Below, in pieces: positions 19,901 through 31,900 of a stretch of DNA of 50,158 bases (positions within the stretch are counted from its first letter, which is position 1; each line of letters begins with the position of its first letter). The stretch lies in the NCBI RefSeq assembly GCF_000003815.2, contig NC_049985.1, positions 20,138,540-20,188,697 on the forward strand, given 5' to 3'. The translations under genes and the position numbers were made by a program. The notes below the pieces were generated by a model. The model searched no databases. It had not been told where the DNA came from and was given only the letters and a program-made list of their open reading frames with translations. Origin of the DNA: Branchiostoma floridae (taxonomy: Eukaryota > Chordata > Leptocardii > Amphioxiformes > Branchiostomatidae).

Positions 19901-22900
19901 TAACCGCTATAAAAACCTACAAAAAATTACAAAATTCCATCCACAATTTCTCAAGTTAGATGCTATTGACCTACATATAGACCCATCACCCTTTGGAAGA
20001 ATCGAAAATATGGCCTTTTTGGCAAACTTTAGGCAAAAGGACAAAAGAAATGGTCATTTGCTGCTGTCGATATCCGATAATACCCCCACTACTTACGCCT
20101 TGGTCGCCCACATTGTTTGTCAGATGAATTGGAAAAAGTTCAAATTATTATTATTAAAGACATGTCTGAAGACGTAGTATGCTCTGTAAATAACTTGAGA
20201 GATGCAGGAAGCAGTGTAAACTCCCAAATAGTAACTGTAAGACACAAATCAAAACCATTTTGTGGCGAGTCGAATGAAAGACTTACATGTACAAAACTTA
20301 GACTGGGGCCACTTACCTTGCCTATGATTGTATACAATTATGTATCCTGTTGTTTTGTTTATGTCATGTCATTATTTTAACCACTGCCCGAAAACAAGAA
20401 TTTCTGGCAATTTTTAGTTTCTTTTACTGCCGTGGAACTTGACATGTCCGGGTCGTATAAACGAATTTCTAGCCACGGTGTGTCCGGTGCCGAATATCCC
20501 CAATCATTGCCGGACATGGCCATGTCCGGTAGTTCGCGGTACCCTCACACTGCGTGTCTTGAGAAGTGGTTCAGTGAATGGGTAGTGTGTATTCACTTAG
20601 TGATAATTGCTCTCAATGGTTTTTAAAAGAGAATGGTACTGAAAACAGTATAAACGTATCCATAGAATAAAGAAACGAAAAACTTCTTTCTCTGTATCTT
20701 ATTTCTTGCATTAACAAACCTTATGATCCTGATAATTTAACATTTTAACGTGTGTATATTCAACTTACGGTACCGCAGAGTGACTTTAGAAATTTCAAAG
20801 TTTGCTCATGCTGCATGAATTATAAGATATTACAGTGCAACAAAATGTTTGACAGTTGAACATGTCTATTTCGTAACATTCTGTTCCGTTTGCTTGTTTA
20901 CTGATCGTGCCGGGAAAAGGCGCGTTACTGGTTCTGAACACGCACGTTCCAATTCTGTAAATAATGTCCGATACGGAAGTAGCATCCTACAGTTAATTTG
21001 CAAGTTTGTTCAACTTTTGGGATTGAGATACCCATGGATGAAAATCTACACGCAGTATTTTGGAAAGAAACAGACGTTAATAAACTGCTATTTCCCCTGA
21101 ACGCACCCCCCCCCCCCCAATACACATGCAATGTTTTGTTCTGAATACATGGCGTCGGTACGCGATCGCGACACGTCTGACTTACTGGCTACAAAAATCC
21201 CGCCACCCCCCAAAAAAGAAAAATGCATACACATATTGAAACTAAATGTAAAGGTTGATGTTATGGTACCGTTCTGATTGTTTAGCTATCCAGCCAGACA
21301 CAGGGTGTAGTTAAATGATTATTCTATTTGTTTGAAGGATTTCTGCAAACACAATTTCTATCAAAGCCTATGGAGCTTAGTAAAACATAAGAACTTCTGT
21401 GATAGGTTTATTTCTGATATATAACGATACACGACAAGCTCATGTTAGTGGACTAGAAAATAAGACATACAAATAGTATGTAATAAAGATTTTCAAGATA
21501 CATAAAGGAGGTTAAAAGGAGCCTAAGGATGGGTCCCCTTGGTTTATATAAACAGAAAACACACACGCGTGACGCATAGGGTAGATAATTGAATGTGTTC
21601 TTTGTTAGGATATGCAGGAAAGTAATACATGTATAGAAGCATTGTACGACAAACAAATGTCATTTTTTGTGGCAGGGAAGTTGATAACTATACACGTCGG
21701 GGCCCTTGATTCGTAACGTTTTTATGCTTTGTGATAATGCTAGTTGAACCAAGGGGGTTTATATAGTTCACTATTGTTGTAGGATAGAGTAAACGTTACG
21801 TTTATTATCAAAGTGATGTCTGAAACCGTAAACAATTACAGCTGCACTTTGCCACCTAATACCGTGTGGGTATTGTTTGACTAACTGTATTGTTTGACTG
21901 TCTACGAATTGCGACCATGTGACAATAAGCTGAATTCTGAGCTTCCTTTGTCCGTCTATATGCAAATACGCATAAATCGCAGCCAATTGTATTCCACATA
22001 GCAGTTGGGTAGACCAATCAGCAAACGTGTTACGATTTTCAAATCTTTCAATCCCATCTTTCAGTTGGCATTCAGAGATGACCTTGTTTCCGTAAAGTAG
22101 TGCTTTCACACAGCTCCTATCCCGATAGCAAAATGTTTGTATGCACGCTGGACGGCCCCACGGCCAGTGAACAACGAGAGCTTGGAAATACTCTACGTTA
22201 AGATTGGACACCATCTTGCTGTGGAATTGCATCCAACTACCAACGCCATGGGACCTAGTTCTGTTTAGAACTTAGAAGGGTGACAACCGGTGCACCGAAG
22301 AGCCCAGCTGTTGTTTTCTGTGGTTTGAGTTTCAGCAAGAAAGGTCTTTGTCACTACGTCGAACGCGAGAAGGGCTAGCTGCTGCCGTTTCACAATGGAC
22401 TGAATACTACTGTTATGCGAACTTTACACGCCTGTGTTCCTGACTAGCATCGGTTTGTGTAGAAGACTGCCGGCGCCTGGACAACAGAATTTGTGAGAGC
22501 AGGAATGCAGAAATCAAGAGATCTACAGGAGTTTATGTTATCAAATTGGAAGCGGCTATACAGTTAGTTGGGAGACTGCTTATGAAAATAGTGAAGACCC
22601 GGATGCTAGTGACCTATGGCAGCAGACCGACATATATTTGAAAGCGAAAAGAGCGACGAAGCCCACCAGGAGCAGTCCAAAATGGTTAAAAATAAAACAA
22701 AAAACAAAGTTAATTCACATTTTGAAAGTATAAAGGAAATTTATACAAAGCTACATGGGAAGGGGGGTAATCCTAGGTCGGCAGGTGTGGTAAAACAACA
22801 CTCTTTTTAATGACAAAGGGTGTAATGAACGCGCTCTAGTCGAGGTAGATAATTAGGTGATAATTGCCCGGTAATTTATGCAAGGAGCATCCGTGCGGTT

Positions 22901-25900
22901 CGGCACAAGTCTCGGGTGTCCGGGCATATAGAGAAGTCTTACGGCTAAATGCGCGGTCAAGAACGGGTCATAGACACGTACCGGACACGAAATGGTTCGT
23001 TTCCGTACATCCTCGGGTGTGCCAATTGCCCGGACAGGCAGTGTGCCCGGTTCGATACGTACCGTGAATGTCCGAACATTTCGGGTTTCTGGGTGCATGC
23101 CCAGGAGTTTCCACCACGTAAACTCGGCTTTTCAAGCAGTGAACATACAAAATGATTTTAACCCGTCGATGCATTTTGAACTTTCTCTCAATTTTAAGTG
23201 TAATGCAATGTATTATTATCAATTGTCAGAATGTTATTGTTAAATCAACACAACCTATTTCTATAAAACTGACAAGTTGATTGAATAAAGTTTGATTTGA
23301 TTTGATGCTGCTATATGGTGCCCAGAATTGCCATGCCTCATTAGGATCTCAAAAACTACCAACATGCTGAAAGTTTAAAAAATCCATCAAAAAGATCTTG
23401 AGTCATATGTAATCTGATACAAAAACATAAAACACAAAACAAAGTTTCAGTTACTAAGTCATACTGCTAGATTGTTGTGAGCTCTGTATGTATGGCACAA
23501 AATGAGAGCAATATTTTAAAATGTTATGCCAAGGTTGATGCACAGCATTAAGCATTCAACACAAAATGAGCTACACGACTCTGTACATTTCTCCCTGTCC
23601 CATGGGATTTTGGGGTTACCAGAGGATGTCATCCTTGAAATCAAATTTGTCAAGTATTACACCAAAACAAATCTATCTGACTTCAACTCAGTTAACAGCC
23701 TCTTGTAGCCTTAAGTTTATAAAGTAAACTTGTTACTTTTATAATTACTTTCTTAATGTGCCATTACTTGTATGCTAATAATTTTGACCATGTTGTTCTC
23801 CTTAGGCCACAGCAAGTAAATTCTATGGATGACATCAGCGCGCGAATTAATGTCCGCCTGATTTCAGAAAAAAAAACAAGAATTTTTTTCTTCTGCAGGG
23901 ATGGTCAACATGACGATAAAGTACCAAAATGAGCAAATATGTTGTATTGTAGCCTAATAATTGTACTTGTAGAAGTGACACTTGCGAGGTACCCAGGGCT
24001 GTAGTTGTAGAAATGAAACTTATTGGATAGTTGTAAAAGTGACACCAATATGGAAGCCATGAATGTGGATTTCTGTTATAGCCAATGGCTAAAAGTTTTA
24101 TTTAGAATTATATAATCATGATGATATTCCTATATAAGAATGACAGTCAGAGGAGAAGAAAAAACACTGCTCTGTGTGTGTGTTTGTGCGTGTGCATGTA
24201 TACATCTATGTGCGCATGTGTGTGTGTGTGCATGTGTGTGTGTGTGCATGTTTGTTTGTGTGTGTGCGCGCTCGTTTAGGTGTGATGCTAAAAATACAGA
24301 CTGTTCAATGTCTGAAATACTTTTCCATGATACTATCGTGACAGTGTCTGAGTTAAGAGCCACACTAAAGTGACAGGCTTCAACGTGGTCAAAATTATAA
24401 TACACAAAGTACACTTTAAAAAGAGAAATTAAAAGGAGACATTCCACTCCAGAAGCAGGTGGTGTTTTCCAATTATAGATAATGTGTCAATGAAAACATA
24501 ATCAGTCGAATTTTTTGGAATTCACATTGCGCGATGTGTGTTTTCTAAAACAACATAACACTCACTAAACCCATGCAGAACCTACCCATGCATTCCCTAT
24601 ATGCATAGACACTTTGTTTATCCTGCATATTTTCGGAATAAATGAGGATCGCTAAGCACACCGAGAAGGCAAATTGCTCATAAGAACACGGAACAAGACA
24701 AGATTTCTTAGCAATCCTGAAATTAGTTTTGTAACCTTACCTAAACATTTTGCATTGTATTCAGCCATAGGATTAATTCAATTAGAGGGTACTTACTAGG
24801 GAGTTAAGTAGAAGACTGGATGCTTTTGAGGCACATGGAGCAACTAGGTACTTTATAGTATTATGTGAAGTATGCTTTTATTACTTCCTAAAATTAATAC
24901 CTATCAGAAAAAACACTCCCGTGTGGGGTGGAATGCCCTTTTAACATAATATGTTTGGATTTTGGGTAATGCAAAATGTTGGTCAACTGGACAACAGTCA
25001 TAGCACAACATGGCTTACTTATACACTATTTGTACATGGAAAGACTTCACAATATCATCATACAGTCTCCAAACCTTTATGGTATGTCACTCAGCACAGT
25101 TTGAGCATGCATGTTTGTCACTCACACAAGACTTTCTAACCAATCTACCTGCATAAACCTGAGGGGTCACGCAAAGGCCAAGCAAAAACACTGAATATGT
25201 TTTTGGTTAAGATCCTAACAAAATAGGGTCAGTAGGTTAGAATTCTCTTATCATTTATTCTCTTATTATTCTCTTCGCCAACAAGAGTATGCTATTGTCG
25301 ACTTGGGTCTATATGTAGGTCAACAGCATATAACTCGAGAAATTGTGGATGGAACTTTGTGATTTTTTGCAGGTGTGTAGCGGTTGTGAAAAGAAATCCC
25401 AAGTTCGAAAATGGTTTACCTGGCGTTTTCCTACGGTACTGCAGCAAGCTCGGTATGTTTTGGGGGTTTGTTATGGGCAGCATAAGTCAAAATGCAGCTG
25501 GGCGATTTTCACGATACTTGGTAGGTGTGTAGCAGTTTTGGTGAGGAAGGTCATGTGCGAAAATGGTTTACCTGGCTCTTGCCTACGGTGCTGTAGCGGG
25601 ATTTGTATGTAAGTGCGTTTGTCTGTATGCAAGATAACTCAAGAACCCTTGAATGGATCCTGATGATATTTGGTAAACTACCCAAAAATTTTTTTCTTGT
25701 TTTTTCTAGGCTGCTTGGTTTTCTTAACCTGTTGACAAATTTTCTTATATTAAGAAATTCTAGAAAGAATAAGAAAGAATAAGAAATGAAAATTGAAGAT
25801 TCCTTCGACAGGGATTCTTAAATCAAGAAAATTAAGAAAATATTCCTTGTTCTAAGCAATTATTTCTTGGAGCGATTTTCACTCCTAGAAATTTCTAGAA

Positions 25901-28900
25901 ATTCAAGTTTACATTTCTTGTTTACATGTCTGACGAGATTATTTTTCTTATCAAGTTTAAGAAAATATTAGAATTTTTCTCTTCCATTTTCTTACATTAC
26001 CGCTGGTAAGAAAAAACAAGAAAATCAAGAAATAAAGATATGTTATAACCAGAAAGAAATTCTAGTATATTCTTGTTTTCGGTATCAAGAAATAGTGAGC
26101 AAGGGGATTCTTGTTTTTTCTTGTTCGTGTTTAGAAAATACAAGAATTCACTTCTTGCTTTTCTTGAATATACTGAATATACACGAAAATCAAGATATTT
26201 AAACTATAAGACAACATTTAAGTAAATACTAGAATTACATTCTTGAATGTTCTTGTTTTCAGTAGCAAGAAACTTTGAGAAAGAGAATCCTTGTTTTTTC
26301 TTGTTAGACTCTAGAAAATACAAGAATTTGCTTCTTGGCTTTCTTACATATATTGCTTAGAAAAAACAACAAAATCAAGATAGTTAAACTATGAGACAGC
26401 ATTTAAGTAAAGACTAGAATAACATTCTTGAATGTTCTTGTTTTCAGTATCAAGAAACTTAAGCTGAGAAAGAGAATGCTTGTTTTTTCTTGTTAGAGTT
26501 TAGAAAATGCAAGAATTTGCTTTTTACCTATTCTTGTATTTTTTAACAAGAAATCAAGGAAGGCACTTCTTGTATACTATTGGTTAAGTAGAAATAAGAG
26601 TTATTTTCCTCCTTTTATTGACATGTGACAAGACTTACGACATTGTAAGAATACTGTTTTTGAAAAGTCCTACTTTTAAAATCAAGAAATTTCAAGAAAG
26701 GAAATCCTTGTCCATTTTATAATGTTTGAAAAGATACAAGCATGGTTTCTTCTCTTTTTGAACTTAGAAGAATGATGAATTTATGACAGGCAAAACATTG
26801 TTAGGCGTTCTTATTGTTGAAGTCATGACTAGGATGATATTCTTGAATGTTCTAACTTGTTTTTCACATCAAGAAACTTTGAGAAAGGCATTTCTTGTTT
26901 TTACTTAAATGTGATCATGTGATGCCAAAGTCATGTGATATTTTTCTAACTCCTGATTGGTAGATTCATATCAGATGGCAGTTGAACAACAGAGTTCATT
27001 TTGAATGCAGGGCAGCATCAGAGCTGCTCACAGATCTGTCTGTATCAATGGTTTTTCAAAGACTCATGTCAGTTTCAAGTCAAAACCTAGGTGCAAGGGA
27101 ACAGGAAAGTCAAAGAGGATCTTGGTTTGAGCCTAGCAGCTGATGCAGAGAGCAAGTTGGCACGAAAAGCTGGAAAACGGTTTGGCAAAAGGTAAGGCTG
27201 CCCCCCTCCCCCCGAGGCATTGAAAAACAGTTTAAAATTATGATTTTAAAAGGCTTAAACCTGGATGGTTTTACCATCAAAAGCAACAAGCATTAGTGTG
27301 TGTCTCTGATAAATGTCTATCATGGTAAGTCTCTTTGGATCAATTTTACTTATCAGTCGAATTAATAGTCGAATTTTGGCTTAAAAGTTGGCTGTACAAT
27401 GACCTAACCTTATTGTATAAACCATACAAGTACAGCAGTGCAAATTTCTGTGCTAGAAGTTTATCTTAAACCTCAATATTGTGAAAATGCAAAATAATGA
27501 TATAATGTCTTTACTTTTTTCCAGATGTCTGATGTTTTTTACATCCTACCAATGAATGCCACACTTTAGGCCCGTGACAGTTAGCATGCAGACAAAGGCC
27601 AAATATGTTTGTAATCATATGTTAAGGTGACAGTTTGTAATCTTCCTAATGTTCTACCAGTACCAGTTAGCTTTGTATTAAGACATTTTGGTAAGGTATT
27701 TTTTTTTTATGTTTCTTGAATATAAGTATTGTAAAACTTTGCCATTGTAATTTTCTTTGTCCATTTATTCCTTAAAAAACATGTCATTTTAACTGTATTT
27801 TTTGAAGTAAGAAAAGTATTCTTGATGTAAGGACTGAGAAGTAAGAAAACCTTTCTAGGCAATAAGAATGTTTGCTCTTGATGTAAGAAAAATATTCTGA
27901 CTTGATGTAAGAACATTTATCTTAGAAGTAAGAAACCTTTCTAGGCAATAAGAATGTATACGCTCGTAAAGTAAGAAAAATATTCTGACTTGATGTAAGA
28001 ACATTTCTCTTAAAAGTAAGAAAACCTTTCTAGGCAATAAGAATGTATGCTCTTGAGGTAAGAAAAGTATTCTTGATTTAAGAACATTCTATCTTAGAAA
28101 TAAGAAAACATTTCTAGACAATAATGTATATGCTAGTGAAGTAAGAAAAATATCCTTGATGTAAGAACATTTCTCTTAAAAGTAAGAAAACCTTTCTAGG
28201 CAATAAGAATGTATGCTCTTGAGGTTAGAAAAGTATTCTTGATTTAAGAACATTCTATCTCAGAAATAAGAAAACCTTTCTAGGCAATAAGAATGTATGC
28301 TCTTGAGGTAAGAAAAGTATTCTTGATTTAAGAACATTCTATCTTAGAAATAAGAAAACCTTTCTAGGCAATAAGAATGTATGCTCTTGAGGTAAGAAAA
28401 GTATTCTTGATTTAAGAACATTCTATCTTAGAAATAAGAAAACCTTTCTAGGCAATAAGAATGTATACGCTCTTGAAGTAAGAAAGTTTTCTTGATATAA
28501 GAACATTGATCTTAGAAGTAAGAAAACATTTCTATAGACAATAAGAATGTACGCTCTTTAAGTAAGAAAATTATTCTTGATGTAAGAGGATCTATCTTAG
28601 AAATAAGAAAACATTTCTCAGCATAAGAATTATGTTATTTAATTAGGAAGATATTTCTTGACTGTGAATAAAAATAAATCCTAGAAATAAGAAATCATTT
28701 CTTGGCAATAAGAATTTCTTGAAGTGAGAACAGTGTTCTTGGTATACGGACATAAATCTTAGAAATAAGAAATCATTTCTTATAAATAAGAATGTAGTTC
28801 TTGAAGTGAGAACAGTGTTCTTGGTTTAAGAACATGAATCTAAGAAATAAGAAATCATTTCTTGGCAATAAGAATCTAAATAAGAATTTAGTTCTTGAAT

Positions 28901-31900
28901 TGAGAACAGTTTTCTTGATATAAGAACATAAATCTTAAGAACCTAAGTCTTAGGGACCATAAACATTTCTAGGCGATAAGAATTCAGGTCTTGAAGTCAG
29001 AAAAGCTTTCTTGGTGTAAGAACAAAGACATTAGAAATAAGAAACCAAATTTGTTCTTCAAGCAAGAAAAGTAGTCTTGATTTGAGGAAATGCATCTTAG
29101 AAATTCTCATTGTGAGGATTTTCAACTTAAAAGTTAGAACTACATTAAAGGTATTCAAAGATCCGAATCTTTGCAATAGTTACTTTTATGTCATAAGATA
29201 AATAGAATTCAAGTGAAATAGCATTTCCAAGTGAAATCAGCAAGATGCAAATATCTGCATTTAGAAAAAAACTTACTGCAAGAATAACATTTTGGAAGTA
29301 GCTTTTGTGTATGTACTAGAAGCTTGTGAGAAGAATAATCTCAGATCAAGAAAAGTGCTGTTAAGAAAAAATTACTAACGATAGTAAGAAATATTCTTAC
29401 TGCGTTGACAAATTTTTTTTCTTAAATACAGAAAGCTTTCTTATTTTAAGAATTTTTTTCTGTTTTTAAGAAGAAACAAGAAAGATAAGAAAACAGTTTT
29501 TTGGTAGTGTAGGTGGGTGGGGGTCAGGAAAACGAAGGTCAAGTTTGATAATGGGCCCCCTAATGGCTGCCTAAGGTACTGCAGCAAAAATTTTAATGTA
29601 TACACTTCATGTTCTGGACATGCTGTGGTCATGATTTTTGAGTGGTAGATAGCCCTTGGGGTAGAGAGTACGTGCTGTGAGTTTGGACCCCCTTTTTGGG
29701 AACTACAGTCACCGATTTCCTTTCAAACTTTAGACGAGAATAACTCAAGAACGTGTTGACGGATCATCAGGATTTTTGGTTTGTAGATAGAATGAGTGCT
29801 GACTTACACAATGTAATACTTATTATGCAAATCAGCAAATAATTTGCATAATTGATGAGGAAAGTTCATAAATCCATGCCAACAGCATATAACTCAAGAT
29901 TCTGTGTATTTATTTTCATGATATTTGGCATTTGAGTAGCGTTTGCAGAAGGTTGTCTTCGAAAATAGTTGGCGTATCATTTTTCGTTAGGACGGTAGCG
30001 GGACGAGTGTGTGCGTCCGTTTGTTTGTGTAATGCATAACTCGAGAAGCCTTGAAAGGATCCTGATAATATTTGGTACGTGGGTAGGGGTCAGAACAACG
30101 AAGGTCGAGTATGATAGTGGGCCCCCTAGCGGCTTCCTAAGGTACTACAGCAAAACTTCAATTTTTTACATCTTGTGTTCTGAACATGCTGTGGTCGTGA
30201 TTTTTGAGTGGTAGATAGCCTAAGTGACGACTTACATAATGCAATGCTAATTATGCAAATCAACCGCTAATTTGCATAATTAATGAGGAAAGTACAAAAA
30301 TCCACTGAATTCCATGATAGGACTTTCAAACTTGTTTGCATTGTTTTGGGCTGAAAGGTACTTTAGATAATAACCTACATGGAAAGATGCATTTAGTTGT
30401 AATCAGTGGCCAATTAACAGAAATAAACTGTCTTCTATATAATATATATCTCATTTTGACCTATATCTATAGACACAGCTGTTACACAGATGTTTTGCTG
30501 GAGGAGCTTGTGAGCTGGACGCTGTTACACTATCCTCTGACAGGCATGAAATTCTGATTGACCAGGCCATCTGTGGTCACAGACTTTTTGTAGCATTTGT
30601 GGCTTTGTGAGAAACACAGTTCATGAAGTCATTTGCTATTGGGTAGGTACTATTTAGTAATACATGAATAAGACCTTAAAGTCTTAAATAAAGGCATGAT
30701 TATTTGGCGAAGAGATGTGTTTGTCGAACTCTAGTTTTCTTATCATTTTTATTAGCTTCGGCAAGAAGGTTTATTTTTGGGTAGAAAAATGGTGTTTTGT
30801 CTCAATATGTAGGTCAACCGCATATAACTTGAGCAGCTGTGGATAGAATTTCATGACATTTGGCATTTGACTAGCGGTTGTAGAAACAACGGTTCTGTTC
30901 GAAAATGGTTCACCTTGCACTTTCTGTCCGACTGCAGCGGGGCGTGTGTGAGTGTGCAGTTGTGGACACGATCAAGAAGCGGTCATGCCTATTTAACACA
31001 GTACAATGACAGACGAACAGGAAAGAAATAGTGGTTCTGTGGCCTTGTCTATGAATTATATACACAATTTCATGCAGCTGTTTACTTCTGGTAGGTACCC
31101 TTAGACTGGAAAGGATATTAAGGCACACTCCATACCAGTGCTGTCTCCAGCTTTAAATTTATTTCCGTCCCTAACATTGGGGTGGGGGGGATCGGGCCGA
31201 AAGCGCTCGCCAAACTAGGGGGGTCCGGGGGCATTCTCCCCCGGGAAAATTTGAAAATTCAAACCCGCTAAAACGCTATTTCACGTATTTTCGGAGGCAA
31301 AATTATCTACAAACAAAAGGCTTTGTTCCGACTGCCCGCCCCTTGGTCGGCATTTCGCTGACGAAATATATTGCTCGTTAAGCAGTGTTGCGTTTACACT
31401 CTGAACTTTGCATGATACTTTTTCTTCGTCATCTTCACGTATTTGTTGATAATTTGTGGATAGCTCGGGGGCTGGATAACGCCGCGGGTGTTAGCATTAT
31501 TGGCCGAGGTCCATTGACGCATTTTAGCTTGTAAGATATCGTAAGATCGTATTGAAAGGAATGTGCATTTCTCGATAAAATTGAACACCTTTCTGCTCGT
31601 CGTCCAGCACCGTCCAAAGGGTACAGATTTGCAGATCGCTGGAAAATTGCCAACAGCGATCATGTTCACAGCACTGGGTAAGAATACCGTCGTGGGCTAC
31701 TAGTACTCCCGTATAATTTTAGTGGAAGATCGGCAAAAAATATACAAGATCGATTCCTGATATTTTCCCGTGAAAACAGGTTTACATTCCCCCGAAAATT
31801 ATGTATGTAAGCTGTAACAGCAGCGAGTTGGAAAACGCGGCTAGACGTGTTGTTACCATGGTAGCAGCATCGGCGGCAGCCTTTTGAAGTAGCGCTAGCG

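Larger units (their letters stand above)
25676..29508. mobile_element. 3.8-kb AAGAA/TTCTT-rich inserted element
   Basis: Ends AACTACCCAAAAA at the left and TTTTTTGGTAGT at the right are similar inverted ends, flanked by GTA (25673-25675 and 29509-29511). It splits another repeat whose sequence resumes exactly afterwards. The left third is ~178-bp repeats rich in TTCTTG/CAAGAA (about 26040-26560). The middle (26900-27700) is ordinary sequence, and the right part is an 84-bp tandem array. No transposase seen. Superfamily unknown. Confidence 0.7.

Noticed and set aside
24130-24447. 105-codon His/Thr-rich ORF
   Set aside because: It is the translation of a (TG)n tract.
27707-28037. Minus-strand ORFs rich in FLTSK/FLLL
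   Set aside because: They are translations of the AAGAA-rich repeat units.
27855-28600. CRISPR-like regularly spaced repeats
   Set aside because: The whole 84-bp unit repeats, with no unique spacers, in an animal intron; it is a minisatellite.
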